Assembly (NCBI GenBank): GCA_964599875.1
Contig: CAZRHE010000021.1
Coordinates: 1 to 26,850, forward strand
From: RGIG4097 sp964599875
GTDB lineage: Bacteria > Bacillota > Clostridia > Christensenellales > CAG-917
Length of the DNA: 26,850 nt
Reading direction: 5' to 3'
The notes under the pieces are model-generated. The model was not told the origin of the DNA. It worked only from the letters and a program-made list of their open reading frames with translations, and did not search any database. The translations under genes and the position numbers were made by a program. Shown here in pieces: positions 1 through 8,842 of the stretch; position 1 is the first letter of the stretch; every line of letters starts with the position of its first letter.

Positions 1-390
1 TTCGAAGACGGAACACGAGGCGCGACGCGCCGAGAACTTCGAGTGTTGAGCGGCGGTCGCAAGGCGGTATCCGCCTTGCGCCAGTACAAGCGACTGCGTG
101 CATTGGGTTCGCGTAGCGGCACGCACAAAGCGCAGTGGCATAACGAGGAACGTTACTTAACGCGAAACCGAGTGTGTCCCCGTGCGCAAGCACCCGTCGT
201 GGGTCCCTTTAGGGGGAACGGCGGTGGGGGAAACACGTGAGGAAGGGGGAAATATAGATTAGGTCACGAGCACAAAAGTATATTTCGCTTTCGGCACGAA
301 AGCGACGGCGGAACGCTTCCGCGAGATTCCCACGCTTCGCTCGGAATGACAAGATTAAATTAATTTGGATTGTCATCGAATACGGAAGTG
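1..390. other. Gene-free, hairpin-rich intergenic region, repeat-like
   Basis: I see no convincing gene here. The only open frame of note (43-240, GTG start) has no ribosome binding site and no recognisable product. The region holds a run of short inverted repeats: around 80 (CAAGGCGG/CCGCCTTG), 287-305 (CGCTTTCG/CGAAAGCG) and 309-323 (GCGGAA/TTCCGC). Around 328-350, read on the minus strand, it carries a GTCATTCCGAGCGAAGCG-like motif of the kind common in intergenic repeats of many bacterial genomes. Bases 1-23 recur exactly, inverted, at 5548-5570 just past typA, so at least that piece is a dispersed repeat. A stretch near 133-152 (GTGGCATAACGAGG) resembles the D-arm of the tRNA-Ser genes in this window; that may be chance. 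Confidence 0.5.
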
Positions 391-1047
391 TTATTTTTTC
401 GTAACAATACTTCCGTCGTCAATATTTATCAAGAGCGCCCAGTAATCCACTCCCTCGCCGATGAAAGACACGTAATAATAGTAATTCTCTCTATCCCCCG
501 TGATGAGTTTGACATAAATTTCGCGCTGATAATTTCCCGCCGCCGTTTCTTCCTCTATTCTGTCTTTGAATGCGGTAGACGCGATATTTACAACGTCCGC
601 CGTCGTGAGTTTACCCTGTAAAACGTCGTTGAGTTCTATTATATCCGCGCTTTCCCCTTCCCCTATAGAAACTGTAAGCGGAACGAAATTCATTTCGACG
701 GATGCGGAAAATTCCCCGAATTCGTTGCCGACGAGTTTTCCCGATAGCGCAGAGGATTCTCCGTTCAAGGAATACTCTATTTCGGTGAGCGAATTGGTTT
801 TGAGAGGAAGCACCGTGATTTCAACAAAATCCGACACGTCCGTAACGTATCCGTCCGCGACGAAGTTCTTTTCCCGTCTACCGACCTCGACACTGACCGC
901 AAAATCCGCGCTTTCACCCGCATAGAATGACGATACCGAGCGCGATATCTCCTCTTTTTCGTCTTCTCCTCCGCGATTGCACGCGGTAAATACGATTGCT
1001 GTCAAAGACAATATTGCTACGAGCAAAACAAGATATTTCTTTTTCAT
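391..1047 (-). CDS. Small predicted lipoprotein, function unknown
   Basis: This encodes a 218-residue exported protein of unknown function. The start at 1047 is chosen because it puts a lipoprotein signal peptide at the N-terminus: MKKK, a hydrophobic stretch, then the lipobox FTAC with the lipidated Cys at residue 23. A longer frame starting at 1101 would bury that signal. Residues 24-32 are polar and acidic, as expected of a tether. The C-terminal part (YYYYVSFIGEGVDYWALLINIDDG) is rich in beta-type sequence and loosely recalls the end of PepSY-like domains, but this is only an impression. No strong Shine-Dalgarno precedes the start. The gene is divergent from the P-type ATPase, and an inverted repeat (382-416) straddles its stop codon without a clear U tract. 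I am confident in the gene and lipoprotein call but not in any function. Confidence 0.8.
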   Translation of the reverse strand: MKKKYLVLLVAILSLTAIVFTACNRGGEDEKEEISRSVSSFYAGESADFAVSVEVGRREKNFVADGYVTDVSDFVEITVLPLKTNSLTEIEYSLNGESSALSGKLVGNEFGEFSASVEMNFVPLTVSIGEGESADIIELNDVLQGKLTTADVVNIASTAFKDRIEEETAAGNYQREIYVKLITGDRENYYYYVSFIGEGVDYWALLINIDDGSIVTKK

Positions 1048-1103
1048 ACCAAAACCATATGACTTTTCTTCGCGATTTATAACCGAAAGAGTAAAACTCA
1101 CTC

Positions 1104-1132
1104 TTGCACGCGCGCATAAGATATGGTATAAT
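1104..1132 (+). promoter_or_regulatory. Sigma-A promoter of the P-type ATPase gene
   Basis: The -35 box is TTGCAC (1104-1109) and the -10 box TATAAT (1127-1132), separated by 17 bp, with a TATGG just upstream of the -10. Transcription should start near 1139, only about six bases before the first in-frame ATG (1145), so the message would be nearly leaderless. Confidence 0.75.
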
Positions 1133-1144
1133 CATCTAAATATT

Positions 1145-3664
1145 ATGAAGGAAGTTAACGTAAGTACGCTTACGTTCGCTAATAAAATGAACACCGACGA
1201 TAGAAACACCGATTTGCAAGATATCAACGAATTTATTCCGCCCGAAAAGGAATACCTCGAAGGCGGTCTTTCCTCCGCCGAAGTGCAGGAAAGAATAGAT
1301 GCGGGCAAAATCAACGGGGAACAAACCATTCGCACGAAATCAGTCGCGCGTATTCTCCGCGAAAATATTTGCACGTTTTTCAATTTCGTATTCGTCGTAC
1401 TTGCGGTCATTCTTCTCTTCTTCGTGCCTTTGGATTCGAGCGGCATAGGCAATTTCGGATTCATGATTTTGATTGTATTCAACACGCTTGCAGGCATAGT
1501 GCAAGGACTACGTTCGAAATATACTATGGACAAACTGTCCTTGCTCTCCGCCCCCAAGGCAATCGTCGTGAGGGACGGCGCGGAAACCGAAATTCCCATC
1601 GAACAACTCGTACTCGACGATTTGACCGTACTGACCTCGGGCAAGCAAATTTGTGCGGACGGCGTAATCGTGGACGGCACTTGCGAAGTTAACGAAAGTC
1701 TTATCACGGGCGAACCCGATGCAATAGTCAAAAACGCTGGAGATAAGGTGCTTTCGGGAAGTTTCGTCGTGTCGGGCAAGGCAAAATGCAAAATCGAACA
1801 CGTGGGACAAGACAACTTCGTCATGAAGATTTCCGCGGGTGCAAAGTATTTCAAACGCCCCTCTTCAGAGATTTGGCGTTCGCTTATGTTCGTGGTCAAA
1901 GTGATGTCTTTCGTCATAGTCCCCGTAGGCGTCGCACTCTTCCTCATCAAGTATTTTATGGGTACGACTTCTCTGTCCGACACCGTTATAACCGTCATCG
2001 GTACGGTCATCGGGATGATTCCGAGCGGACTGGTAGCACTTGCGACGACGGTATTTTGTTTGAGCGTCATCCGACTTTCCAAGCATAAAACCCTCGCGCA
2101 AGACCTATATTGCATAGAAACCCTCGCGCGCGTCGACGTGCTTTGCCTTGACAAAACGGGCACTATCACCGAGGGCAGTATGGAAGTCAACGGCATAGAG
2201 GGGGTAAATCTCGACGAAAACGAGGTCAAAACGCTTCTCAAAGACTTCAACGTCGCGTTAGACGCAGAGGACGCGACCTCGCTTGCAATCCGCGACTACG
2301 TCAAGGATATCCCCGCATCCGCGGAAATAGGCGCAGTCGTCCCCTTCTCCTCCGCAAGAAAGTGGAGCGGTGCGACTTTGAACGGCAAATCGTACGTATT
2401 GGGCGCACCCGAATTCGTATTCAAGCCCACTCCGTCCGATATCGCGGATAAGACTGCCGAACTTGCCGAAAAAGGTTATCGCGTGCTCGTTTTCGCATCT
2501 TCCGACCAACCTTTCGACGGAAACAATCTCCCCGAAAATCTCGAACTCGTATCCTACGTTTTCATCACGGACAAAATCCGCAAAGAGGCCCCCGACACCC
2601 TTGCGTTTTTCAGAAAAGAAGGCGTTACGGTCAAAATCATATCCGGCGACAACCCCGTCACCGTCCGTGCGGTCGCATTGCGCGCAGGGCTCGAAGATTG
2701 CGACAACATAATAGATATGTCCACTGTTTCGGACGACGAAATCCCCGAAATCGTAGAGAAATACACCATTTTCGGCAGAGTTCTCCCCGACCAAAAATTG
2801 GCGCTTGTGAAAGCACTCAAAGCACACGGACACACCGTTGCGATGACGGGGGACGGCGTAAACGACGTTCTCGCGCTCAAAGAGGCGGATTGTTCGGTCG
2901 CTATGGCGTCGGGCTCGGATGCGGCTAAAAACGTGAGTTCTCTCGTCCTTCTCGACTCGAACTTCGCATCCATGCCAAAAGTCGTCGCGGAAGGCAGACG
3001 CAGTATAAACAACCTCGAAAGAAGCGCGTCGCTGTACCTCATGAAGACCATATACAACACCCTCATCGCGATTTTATTTATGTGCGTGCCCTTCGGGCTC
3101 CCCTTCGAGCCCAAGAGCCTCACGATAATCGGAATGGTCACCATAGGCATCCCGTCGGTCATACTTGCCGTAGAGCCCAACGAAGATATCGTATCCGGGC
3201 ATTTCTTGCCGAAAGTGCTGTCCAACTCCCTTGCAGGCGGAATTACGGTGCTTTTAGGCGCGATCGGAATCATAATCGCGACGCAGGTTTTCCTCACCGA
3301 CCTTACGGATATTCAAGTCAAAAATATGTATATAATCGTCACGACGTTTGTCGGACTTGTATATCTGCTTCGCGTATCTTTCCCTCTCACTTGGATTCAT
3401 GCGCTCAACTTCCTCGGAATGTGCGGAATATTCGTTGCGTGTTACTTCATTCCCCTTGGATTCCTCGGGCTTCCAAACGACTTCTTGCAACAATTCTTCG
3501 GACTCGATAGGAATATTTCAGGCGATATGGCTTACGCGATGATTGCGATTTGCGCTTGCCTCGTGGTGCTTTTCATCGTACTGACGATTGCCACGAAAGG
3601 CATAAACAAAAAAGGCGACGACAGCAATATGATGAAAATCCTACGCAAGTTTAAAGTGCTGTAA
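1145..3664 (+). CDS. Cation-translocating P-type ATPase, CtpE-like
   Basis: This is a membrane pump that couples ATP hydrolysis through an aspartyl-phosphate to cation transport. From 1145 it is 839 residues. Visible motifs are the actuator loop TGE (188-190), the phosphorylation site DKTGT with Asp336, the LGAPEF segment in the nucleotide domain, and the hinge TGDGVND (568-574). Two helices (FNFVFVVLAVILLFF and a following one) precede the actuator domain. The M4 motif is IPSGL rather than the PEGL/PEGLP of many Ca2+ pumps, and six hydrophobic segments close the protein. The M4-to-DKTGT region reads like the mycobacterial CtpE group, where calcium uptake has been reported; substrate here is inference. 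The start is uncertain: 1145 is almost at the predicted transcript end, while ATG 1187 lies just past a hairpin. The frame extends further upstream to 977 but that would cross the promoter. Confidence 0.88.
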   Translation: MKEVNVSTLTFANKMNTDDRNTDLQDINEFIPPEKEYLEGGLSSAEVQERIDAGKINGEQTIRTKSVARILRENICTFFNFVFVVLAVILLFFVPLDSSGIGNFGFMILIVFNTLAGIVQGLRSKYTMDKLSLLSAPKAIVVRDGAETEIPIEQLVLDDLTVLTSGKQICADGVIVDGTCEVNESLITGEPDAIVKNAGDKVLSGSFVVSGKAKCKIEHVGQDNFVMKISAGAKYFKRPSSEIWRSLMFVVKVMSFVIVPVGVALFLIKYFMGTTSLSDTVITVIGTVIGMIPSGLVALATTVFCLSVIRLSKHKTLAQDLYCIETLARVDVLCLDKTGTITEGSMEVNGIEGVNLDENEVKTLLKDFNVALDAEDATSLAIRDYVKDIPASAEIGAVVPFSSARKWSGATLNGKSYVLGAPEFVFKPTPSDIADKTAELAEKGYRVLVFASSDQPFDGNNLPENLELVSYVFITDKIRKEAPDTLAFFRKEGVTVKIISGDNPVTVRAVALRAGLEDCDNIIDMSTVSDDEIPEIVEKYTIFGRVLPDQKLALVKALKAHGHTVAMTGDGVNDVLALKEADCSVAMASGSDAAKNVSSLVLLDSNFASMPKVVAEGRRSINNLERSASLYLMKTIYNTLIAILFMCVPFGLPFEPKSLTIIGMVTIGIPSVILAVEPNEDIVSGHFLPKVLSNSLAGGITVLLGAIGIIIATQVFLTDLTDIQVKNMYIIVTTFVGLVYLLRVSFPLTWIHALNFLGMCGIFVACYFIPLGFLGLPNDFLQQFFGLDRNISGDMAYAMIAICACLVVLFIVLTIATKGINKKGDDSNMMKILRKFKVL
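1157..1176 (+). promoter_or_regulatory. Inverted repeat at the start of the ATPase message
   Basis: Eight-base arms AACGTAAG and CTTACGTT flank a 4-base loop (TACG). The hairpin lies between a purine-rich AAGGAAG (1148-1154) and ATG 1187. If it folds, it brings that AAGGAAG within about 12 bases of ATG 1187, which could make 1187 the working start. It could equally be a DNA operator just downstream of the transcription start. Confidence 0.4.
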
Positions 3665-3670
3665 AAAATA

Positions 3671-3686
3671 GCGTATTGCAATACGC
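3671..3686. promoter_or_regulatory. 16-bp perfect palindrome, candidate operator
   Basis: GCGTATTGCAATACGC reads the same on both strands. It lies 6 bp past the ATPase stop and about 50 bp before the sugar symporter start. With no U tract after it, it is more likely a repressor or activator site for the symporter gene than a terminator. The regulator is not in this window. Confidence 0.45.
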
Positions 3687-3736
3687 ACGGGAGTATGATA
3701 TCATTATTTTAATATAAATACTTAAGGGGTATTATT

Positions 3737-5422
3737 ATGACAGACGTTGCACAAATGCAGCAAAAAGAGAAAAAGAAAGGCGCCCTGTCCGCTAATATGT
3801 GGATTTACGCCCTCGGCCTTATGGGCATCAATCTCGGCATCGGACTAATCAACAGTTATCAAGCGGAATTCTTCAACAAGATTTTGCACGCCGACTTGAT
3901 GATTGTCGCGATAATCATTCTCGTTGCGAAATTTATAAGCATTGCGGCGGACTTCGTAATCGGCAACCTCATCGACCGTGCGAATTTCAAAGCGGGCAAA
4001 ATGCGTCCTTGGATACTCTTCTCCGCTTTCCCGCTTGCCGTGCTGACGATGATTTCATTCATCTTCATCGACTTCAAAACGGATGCAGGCAGATATATTT
4101 ACGTCGTTTTCGTCGTCGTTTTGTGGAATATAAGCATGACTATGGCGGATATTCCCGCGCAAGGTATGCTTTCCCTCATCTCCAAAAACGCGGACGAAGT
4201 CAACAATGCGGCAGGTCTTGGCAACACGCTTAAATCCATAGCACTCGCTTGCCCCGGCGTATTCATCAGTTTGGTGTGCGCAATCACGCAATCCGGCGGC
4301 GAAGTCGGTGAAACGGAATATCTCATCACCGCGGGCATCATGTCGGGGCTCGGACTCGTGTTCCAACTTCTCATGTACTTCAGGTGCAAAGAAGTCGTCA
4401 AGTCCACCACTTCTGCTGGTATGAGTTTCAAGGAAATGTTCCGCGAACTCAAAAACAACAAACAAATTCTCATCGTCCTTGCTACTTATCTTCTCGGTTT
4501 CGGAAGAAATATTGCGCTCGGAATCGCCGTTCAAGCGTCCTGTATTCTCATCCGCGACGGCATAGACTTCTCTAATATTCCTCTTCTCGGACTTCTCTTC
4601 CCCGAACCTCTACGCGGCGACGCTTGCAGTTGGGCGATAGGCTTGACCTCTGCGGTTTCCAGTATGGTTACGATAGTCCTCAACCCCATCATCAACAAGA
4701 AACTCGGCGAAAAGAAATACTTCATCATCGCGGGCTTCTACGGATTTATCACCGCCCTCATCGCAACGATTATTTACGTCTGCACCCCCGACGGCGGATT
4801 TGGAAGAAGTATCTACGCAATTTGGATTTATCAATTCATATTCGGTTTCTCGTTCGGACCCAACGGTTATCTGCCCATGGTTATGACCGCGGATATCGTG
4901 GACTATCAGGAATGGAAGACGGGCAAACGCACAGAGGGTACGCAATTCGCGATTTTGTCCATGTCCAATAAACTTTCCAACGCCCTATCCGTTTCGCTCG
5001 GCATATTGTTTATAGGCGCGATAGGTTACAGCGCGGACACTTATGCGGACGTCGCAAACGGCGTTTCCACTCAGTATGCAACGATGAGCGAATATATCAC
5101 CCCCGCAATGCAAAACGAAGCATGGATAATCTACTTCATGCTCCCCGGCATTTGCATGCTTGCAAGTTCGATTATCATGTTCTTCTACAAGATTGACGAA
5201 AAGACGAAAGTCGTCATGCGTGCAGAACTTGCAGAGCGCAGAGCCCTTGCACTTGCAGCCGAAAACGGCACTGTAACGGATGAAGACGTCGCAATAGAAA
5301 ACGTGGTGACGGATGAAATCATCGATTCCGACGATAGCACTCCCGCAGTCGAAGACGTTTTCGAGGACGTCGCCCCCGAAGTCGCCGCCGACGAAGGAAC
5401 GATAAGCGACAATCAAGAATAA
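3737..5422 (+). CDS. GPH-family (MFS) sugar:cation symporter
   Basis: This 561-residue protein is a 12-helix membrane transporter of the glycoside-pentoside-hexuronide:cation symporter family (MFS_2 type), which moves sugars or glycosides with Na+ or H+. Family signs are NLIDRANFKAGKMRPWIL after helix 2 and MTADIVDYQEWKTGKRTEG in the second half, matching the ADxxDYxEWKTGKR signature of the family. The substrate cannot be told. The start has a good ribosome site, AAGGGG (3723-3728), nine bases upstream. About 70 residues after the last helix form a strongly acidic tail rich in D, E, V and A, unusual for the family. The gene stands alone between a palindrome (3671-3686) and a strong terminator, so it is probably monocistronic and separately controlled. 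No catabolic enzymes lie beside it to hint at a sugar. Confidence 0.88.
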   Translation: MTDVAQMQQKEKKKGALSANMWIYALGLMGINLGIGLINSYQAEFFNKILHADLMIVAIIILVAKFISIAADFVIGNLIDRANFKAGKMRPWILFSAFPLAVLTMISFIFIDFKTDAGRYIYVVFVVVLWNISMTMADIPAQGMLSLISKNADEVNNAAGLGNTLKSIALACPGVFISLVCAITQSGGEVGETEYLITAGIMSGLGLVFQLLMYFRCKEVVKSTTSAGMSFKEMFRELKNNKQILIVLATYLLGFGRNIALGIAVQASCILIRDGIDFSNIPLLGLLFPEPLRGDACSWAIGLTSAVSSMVTIVLNPIINKKLGEKKYFIIAGFYGFITALIATIIYVCTPDGGFGRSIYAIWIYQFIFGFSFGPNGYLPMVMTADIVDYQEWKTGKRTEGTQFAILSMSNKLSNALSVSLGILFIGAIGYSADTYADVANGVSTQYATMSEYITPAMQNEAWIIYFMLPGICMLASSIIMFFYKIDEKTKVVMRAELAERRALALAAENGTVTDEDVAIENVVTDEIIDSDDSTPAVEDVFEDVAPEVAADEGTISDNQE

Positions 5423-5438
5423 CCCCTGACAACTAAAT

Positions 5439-5470
5439 AAAAACGGCACACGCAATCGTGTGCCGTTTTT
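5439..5470. terminator. Bidirectional intrinsic terminator between symporter and typA
   Basis: A perfect inverted repeat (ACGGCACACG / CGTGTGCCGT with CAAT loop) flanked by A5 and T5 runs, placed between two convergent genes so that it can stop transcription from both. Confidence 0.85.
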
Positions 5471-5580
5471 ATTAAACTATAATTCGGGTGCGGGTGTCCC
5501 GCCAGCACTTCTTACTTCTTCACTATTACTTCTTACTTCTCGTGCTTGCGCCTCGTGTTCCGTCTTCGAAAAAGTTAAAA

Positions 5581-7413
5581 CTATTCTTCTACTTTCTGGC
5601 CTTTTCCGAAAGCGAGTTTCATTCTTTGTTCGCCCGACAAAATCACTTTGCGGATACGAATGTTTTGTGGGGTAACTTCGAGCATTTCGTCGTCGTTAAG
5701 GAATTCAATGGATTCTTCAAGGCTGAATTTTCTCGGCGTATTCAAGCGGAGCGCCTCGTCGCTGCCCGCCGCACGCATATTCGTGACGTGTTTCTTCTTG
5801 CAGACGTTGACGCGGATATCTTCCGCCTTGGGGGACATGCCCACGACCATTCCTTCGTAGACCATAGTTTGCGGAGTGATGAACAACACTCCTCTGTCCT
5901 GCGCGTTAAAAAGGCCGTAAGTCGCCGCCTCACCCGTTTCGAACGCAACCAAACTGCCCGTGAAACGACGAGGGATTGCGCCTTTGTAAGGACCGTAACC
6001 GTCGAAGAGTTGGTTCATAACGCCTTCACCTTTGGTGTCGGTAAGAAATTCGTTTTTGAATCCGAAAAGGCCTCTTGCGGGGACTTTGAATTCCATTCTA
6101 ATTCTACTTCCCTGCGGTGTCATAGTGACGAGTTCGCCTTTTCTGACGCCCATACGCTCCATAACCGAGCCGACGCAATCGGACGGCACGTCGATGAAGA
6201 GTTTCTCCATAGGTTCGCATTTGACGCCGTCTATGGTTTTGAAAATGACTTTGGGAGTGCCGACACCGAATTCATAACCTTCTCTTCTCATGGTTTCGAT
6301 GAGGATGCTGAGATGCATTTCTCCTCTGCCGCAAACCTTGAACGTATCTGCGTTTTCGGTTTGATATACGCGCAAGGAAACGTCTTTGAGCATTTCTTTG
6401 AACAATCTGTCGCGGAGATGACGAGAGGTGACGAATTTGCCTTCCTTGCCCGCAAAGGGACTGTCGTTGACCGAGAAATTCATTTCAATCGTAGGCTCGC
6501 CGATTTGGACGAAAGGTACGGGCTCGATTTTGGAAGTAGCGCATACGGTGTTGCCTATGGTTATGTTTTCGATTCCGCTGAAACATACGATATCGCCGAC
6601 TTTCGCCTCGTCTACGGGAGTGCGTTTGAGTCCCTCGATTTGGAACAAGGTCACCACTTTGCTCTTATAAGGAGAAAGTCCGTGATAGTCGCAAACCATA
6701 ACTTCTTCGTTTACCTTGACCTTTCCTCTTTCGATTTTGCCAATGCCGATTCTACCGACGTATTCGTTGTAGTCGATTGCGGAAACAAGAAGTTGAAGTT
6801 CGCCGTCGGGATCGCCCTCGGGGGGATCGATATAATCCACTATCGTATTGAACAAAGGTTTGAGATCGGTGCCGGGATTATGATAATCGAAGGTCGCCGT
6901 GCCCGCTTTTCCCGAGCAATAAATGATAGGGCTCATAAGTTGCTCGTCGCCCGCGTCGAGGTCGAGGAGAAGTTCGAGGACTTCGTCCGCCACTTCGTCG
7001 AGGCGCGCATCGGGACGGTCCATCTTGTTGACAACGATGATTATTTTGAGTCCGAGTTCGAGTGCCTTTTCAACGACGAATCTCGTTTGAGGCATAGGAC
7101 CTTCCGCCGCGTCTACGAGGAGCAGTACGCCGCTGACCATTTTGAGAACTCTTTCCACCTCTCCCGAAAAGTCCGCGTGTCCCGGGGTGTCGATGACGTT
7201 GATTTTCACTCCGCCCCAATGTATAGACGTATTCTTCGCAAGAATGGTTATTCCTCTTTCGCGTTCGAGGTCGCCCGAGTCCATGACGCACGTCGCGACT
7301 TGTTGGTTGTCGCGGAACGTGCCCGATTGACGGAGCATTGCGTCGACGAGAGTGGTCTTGCCGTGGTCGACGTGTGCGATGATGGCTACGTTTCTTAAAT
7401 CTTCTCTAATCAT
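5581..7413 (-). CDS. typA: Translational GTPase TypA/BipA
   Basis: This 610-residue ribosome-associated GTPase belongs to the EF-G-like translation factors and assists ribosome assembly and growth under stress. The G domain is intact: P-loop AHVDHGKT (13-20), switch II DTPGH (75-79) and NKMD (129-132). Switch I contains RERGITI. The EF-G-like domains and the TypA-specific C-terminal domain follow, and the length is typical of the family (about 605-615). A promoter lies just upstream (TTGCAA, 17 bp, TATCAT; 7455-7483), with a weak AGGCGA ribosome site. The gene is convergent with the sugar symporter and divergent from the serine ammonia-lyase. A 636-codon open frame on the opposite strand (5488-7398) is a shadow of this gene. 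Confidence 0.97.
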   Translation of the reverse strand: MIREDLRNVAIIAHVDHGKTTLVDAMLRQSGTFRDNQQVATCVMDSGDLERERGITILAKNTSIHWGGVKINVIDTPGHADFSGEVERVLKMVSGVLLLVDAAEGPMPQTRFVVEKALELGLKIIIVVNKMDRPDARLDEVADEVLELLLDLDAGDEQLMSPIIYCSGKAGTATFDYHNPGTDLKPLFNTIVDYIDPPEGDPDGELQLLVSAIDYNEYVGRIGIGKIERGKVKVNEEVMVCDYHGLSPYKSKVVTLFQIEGLKRTPVDEAKVGDIVCFSGIENITIGNTVCATSKIEPVPFVQIGEPTIEMNFSVNDSPFAGKEGKFVTSRHLRDRLFKEMLKDVSLRVYQTENADTFKVCGRGEMHLSILIETMRREGYEFGVGTPKVIFKTIDGVKCEPMEKLFIDVPSDCVGSVMERMGVRKGELVTMTPQGSRIRMEFKVPARGLFGFKNEFLTDTKGEGVMNQLFDGYGPYKGAIPRRFTGSLVAFETGEAATYGLFNAQDRGVLFITPQTMVYEGMVVGMSPKAEDIRVNVCKKKHVTNMRAAGSDEALRLNTPRKFSLEESIEFLNDDEMLEVTPQNIRIRKVILSGEQRMKLAFGKGQKVEE

Positions 7414-7454
7414 ATATCGCCTATATAAGTTATTTATCTATTAACAATTGTTGT

Positions 7455-7483
7455 ATGATATCACACTACACGCCGTTTTGCAA
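7455..7483 (-). promoter_or_regulatory. Predicted typA promoter
   Basis: Read on the minus strand: TTGCAA (7478-7483), 17 bp, TATCAT (7455-7460). A 10-bp perfect palindrome AACAATTGTT (7443-7452) covers the expected transcription start and could be a regulator site. Confidence 0.55.
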
Positions 7484-7614
7484 ACGCTTGAGGGGGTATT
7501 TGCAGATTTTTTGATAATCCTTTTCAAAATCCGCCTTTATGCGACAAAAAGAGTAAAAATCGAAAAACGGTATACTTTTCTAAAATTTATGTTATAATGC
7601 GATTAAGGTGAATT

Positions 7615-8823
7615 ATGAAAAGTCTAAAAGAACTTTATAAAATCGGCAGAGGCCCGTCCAGTTCGCATACTATGGGTCCCGAAAAAGCCGCGAAATTGTT
7701 TCAAGCACAATTCCCCGACGCAGACAACTACGTCGTCGTCCTCTATCGCTCCCTTGCGCTGACGGGCAAAGGTCACGGCACGGATACCGTCCTCGAAAAA
7801 ACCTTCGTCAAACCCGTCAAAGTCGTTCTCGACAAGGAAACTACGGACGTCCCCCATCCCAACACAATGGATCTCTATGCGCTCGTCGGTGATAAGCAAA
7901 TCGGCACTTGGAGAGTGTATAGCGTAGGCGGCGGAGCAATCGAAATCCAGGGTATCCCCTCTCTCGATCCCCCCGACGTATATCCCCACAACTCTTACGA
8001 GGAAATCAAAACCTATTGCGAAGAAAACGATATCACCCTGCCCCAATACGTCGAACGCTTCGAGGGCAAGGAAATTTGGGACTTCCTTATGAGCGTTTGG
8101 AACGAAATGATTCACGCAATCAAACGCGGTCTTAAAGCGGAAGGCATCCTCCCCGGCGGACTCGGCACCGAGAGAAAAGCAAAACTCCTCTATCGTCAAA
8201 AACATATAGACGAAAGTCCCGAAACCCGCGAAAACAGACTCGTATGCTCGTATGCGTTCGCAGTGTCCGAAGAAAACGCCGCCGGCGAACAAATCGTGAC
8301 CGCCCCTACTTGCGGTTCTTGCGGCATACTCCCCTCCGTCCTCAAATATCTCCAAGAGCGTCACGGATTCTCGGATGAAAAGATTATCCACGCACTCGCA
8401 ACAGGTGGCATAATCGGCAATCTAATCAAACAAAACGCCTCTATATCGGGTGCGGAATGCGGTTGTCAGGCAGAAGTCGGCTCAGCGTGCTCTATGGCTG
8501 CCGCCGCCGCTGCGGAACTCTACGGAATGGACTTCGACCAAATCGAATACTCCGCGGAAGTTGCTATGGAACACCACTTGGGGCTCACTTGCGACCCCGT
8601 AGGCGGTCTTGTGCAAATCCCTTGCATCGAACGTAACGCCGTCGCCGCAATGCGCGCACTGAATGCCGTATCCCTTGCAAACTTCCTCACCTCTACCCGC
8701 AAAGTATCCTTCGACACCGTCGTAGACACCATGTATCAAACGGGCAAGGACCTTCGCCACGAATACCGCGAAACATCCGAAGGCGGCCTCGCCGTTACCT
8801 TTTCAAAGCGCAAACGCAAATAA
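7615..8823 (+). CDS. sdaA: L-serine ammonia-lyase, iron-sulfur dependent, single chain
   Basis: This 402-residue enzyme deaminates L-serine to pyruvate and ammonia in the cytoplasm using a [4Fe-4S] cluster. The N-terminal beta-type domain carries the family start GPSSSHTMGPEKAA (13-26). The alpha-type catalytic domain carries APTCGSCGILP (230-240), the Cys-rich SGAECGCQAEVGSACSMA (278-295) and LTCDPVGGL (325-332). Cys residues at 282/284, 292 and 326 are the likely cluster region. Both domains are fused in one chain, as in the enterobacterial and Legionella enzymes and unlike the split SdaAA/SdaAB of Bacillus. The start is fixed by AAGGTG at 7605-7610 and a TATAAT -10 box at 7593-7598 with a poor -35. 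A terminator follows, so the gene is monocistronic. Confidence 0.95.
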   Translation: MKSLKELYKIGRGPSSSHTMGPEKAAKLFQAQFPDADNYVVVLYRSLALTGKGHGTDTVLEKTFVKPVKVVLDKETTDVPHPNTMDLYALVGDKQIGTWRVYSVGGGAIEIQGIPSLDPPDVYPHNSYEEIKTYCEENDITLPQYVERFEGKEIWDFLMSVWNEMIHAIKRGLKAEGILPGGLGTERKAKLLYRQKHIDESPETRENRLVCSYAFAVSEENAAGEQIVTAPTCGSCGILPSVLKYLQERHGFSDEKIIHALATGGIIGNLIKQNASISGAECGCQAEVGSACSMAAAAAAELYGMDFDQIEYSAEVAMEHHLGLTCDPVGGLVQIPCIERNAVAAMRALNAVSLANFLTSTRKVSFDTVVDTMYQTGKDLRHEYRETSEGGLAVTFSKRKRK

Positions 8824-8842
8824 TCAAAACACCTACAACGTA

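Noticed and set aside
43..240. 65-codon frame at the window start
   Set aside because: It has a GTG start without a ribosome site, Arg/Gly-rich low-information content, and lies in hairpin-rich repeat-like DNA.
1132..3297. Minus-strand frames opposite the P-type ATPase
   Set aside because: They are low-complexity Ser/Thr-rich translations without start signals, and the plus-strand ATPase motifs are complete.
5488..7398. 636-codon open frame on the plus strand
   Set aside because: It lies fully opposite typA, whose GTPase motifs are intact. The translation has no recognisable motif and no ribosome site.
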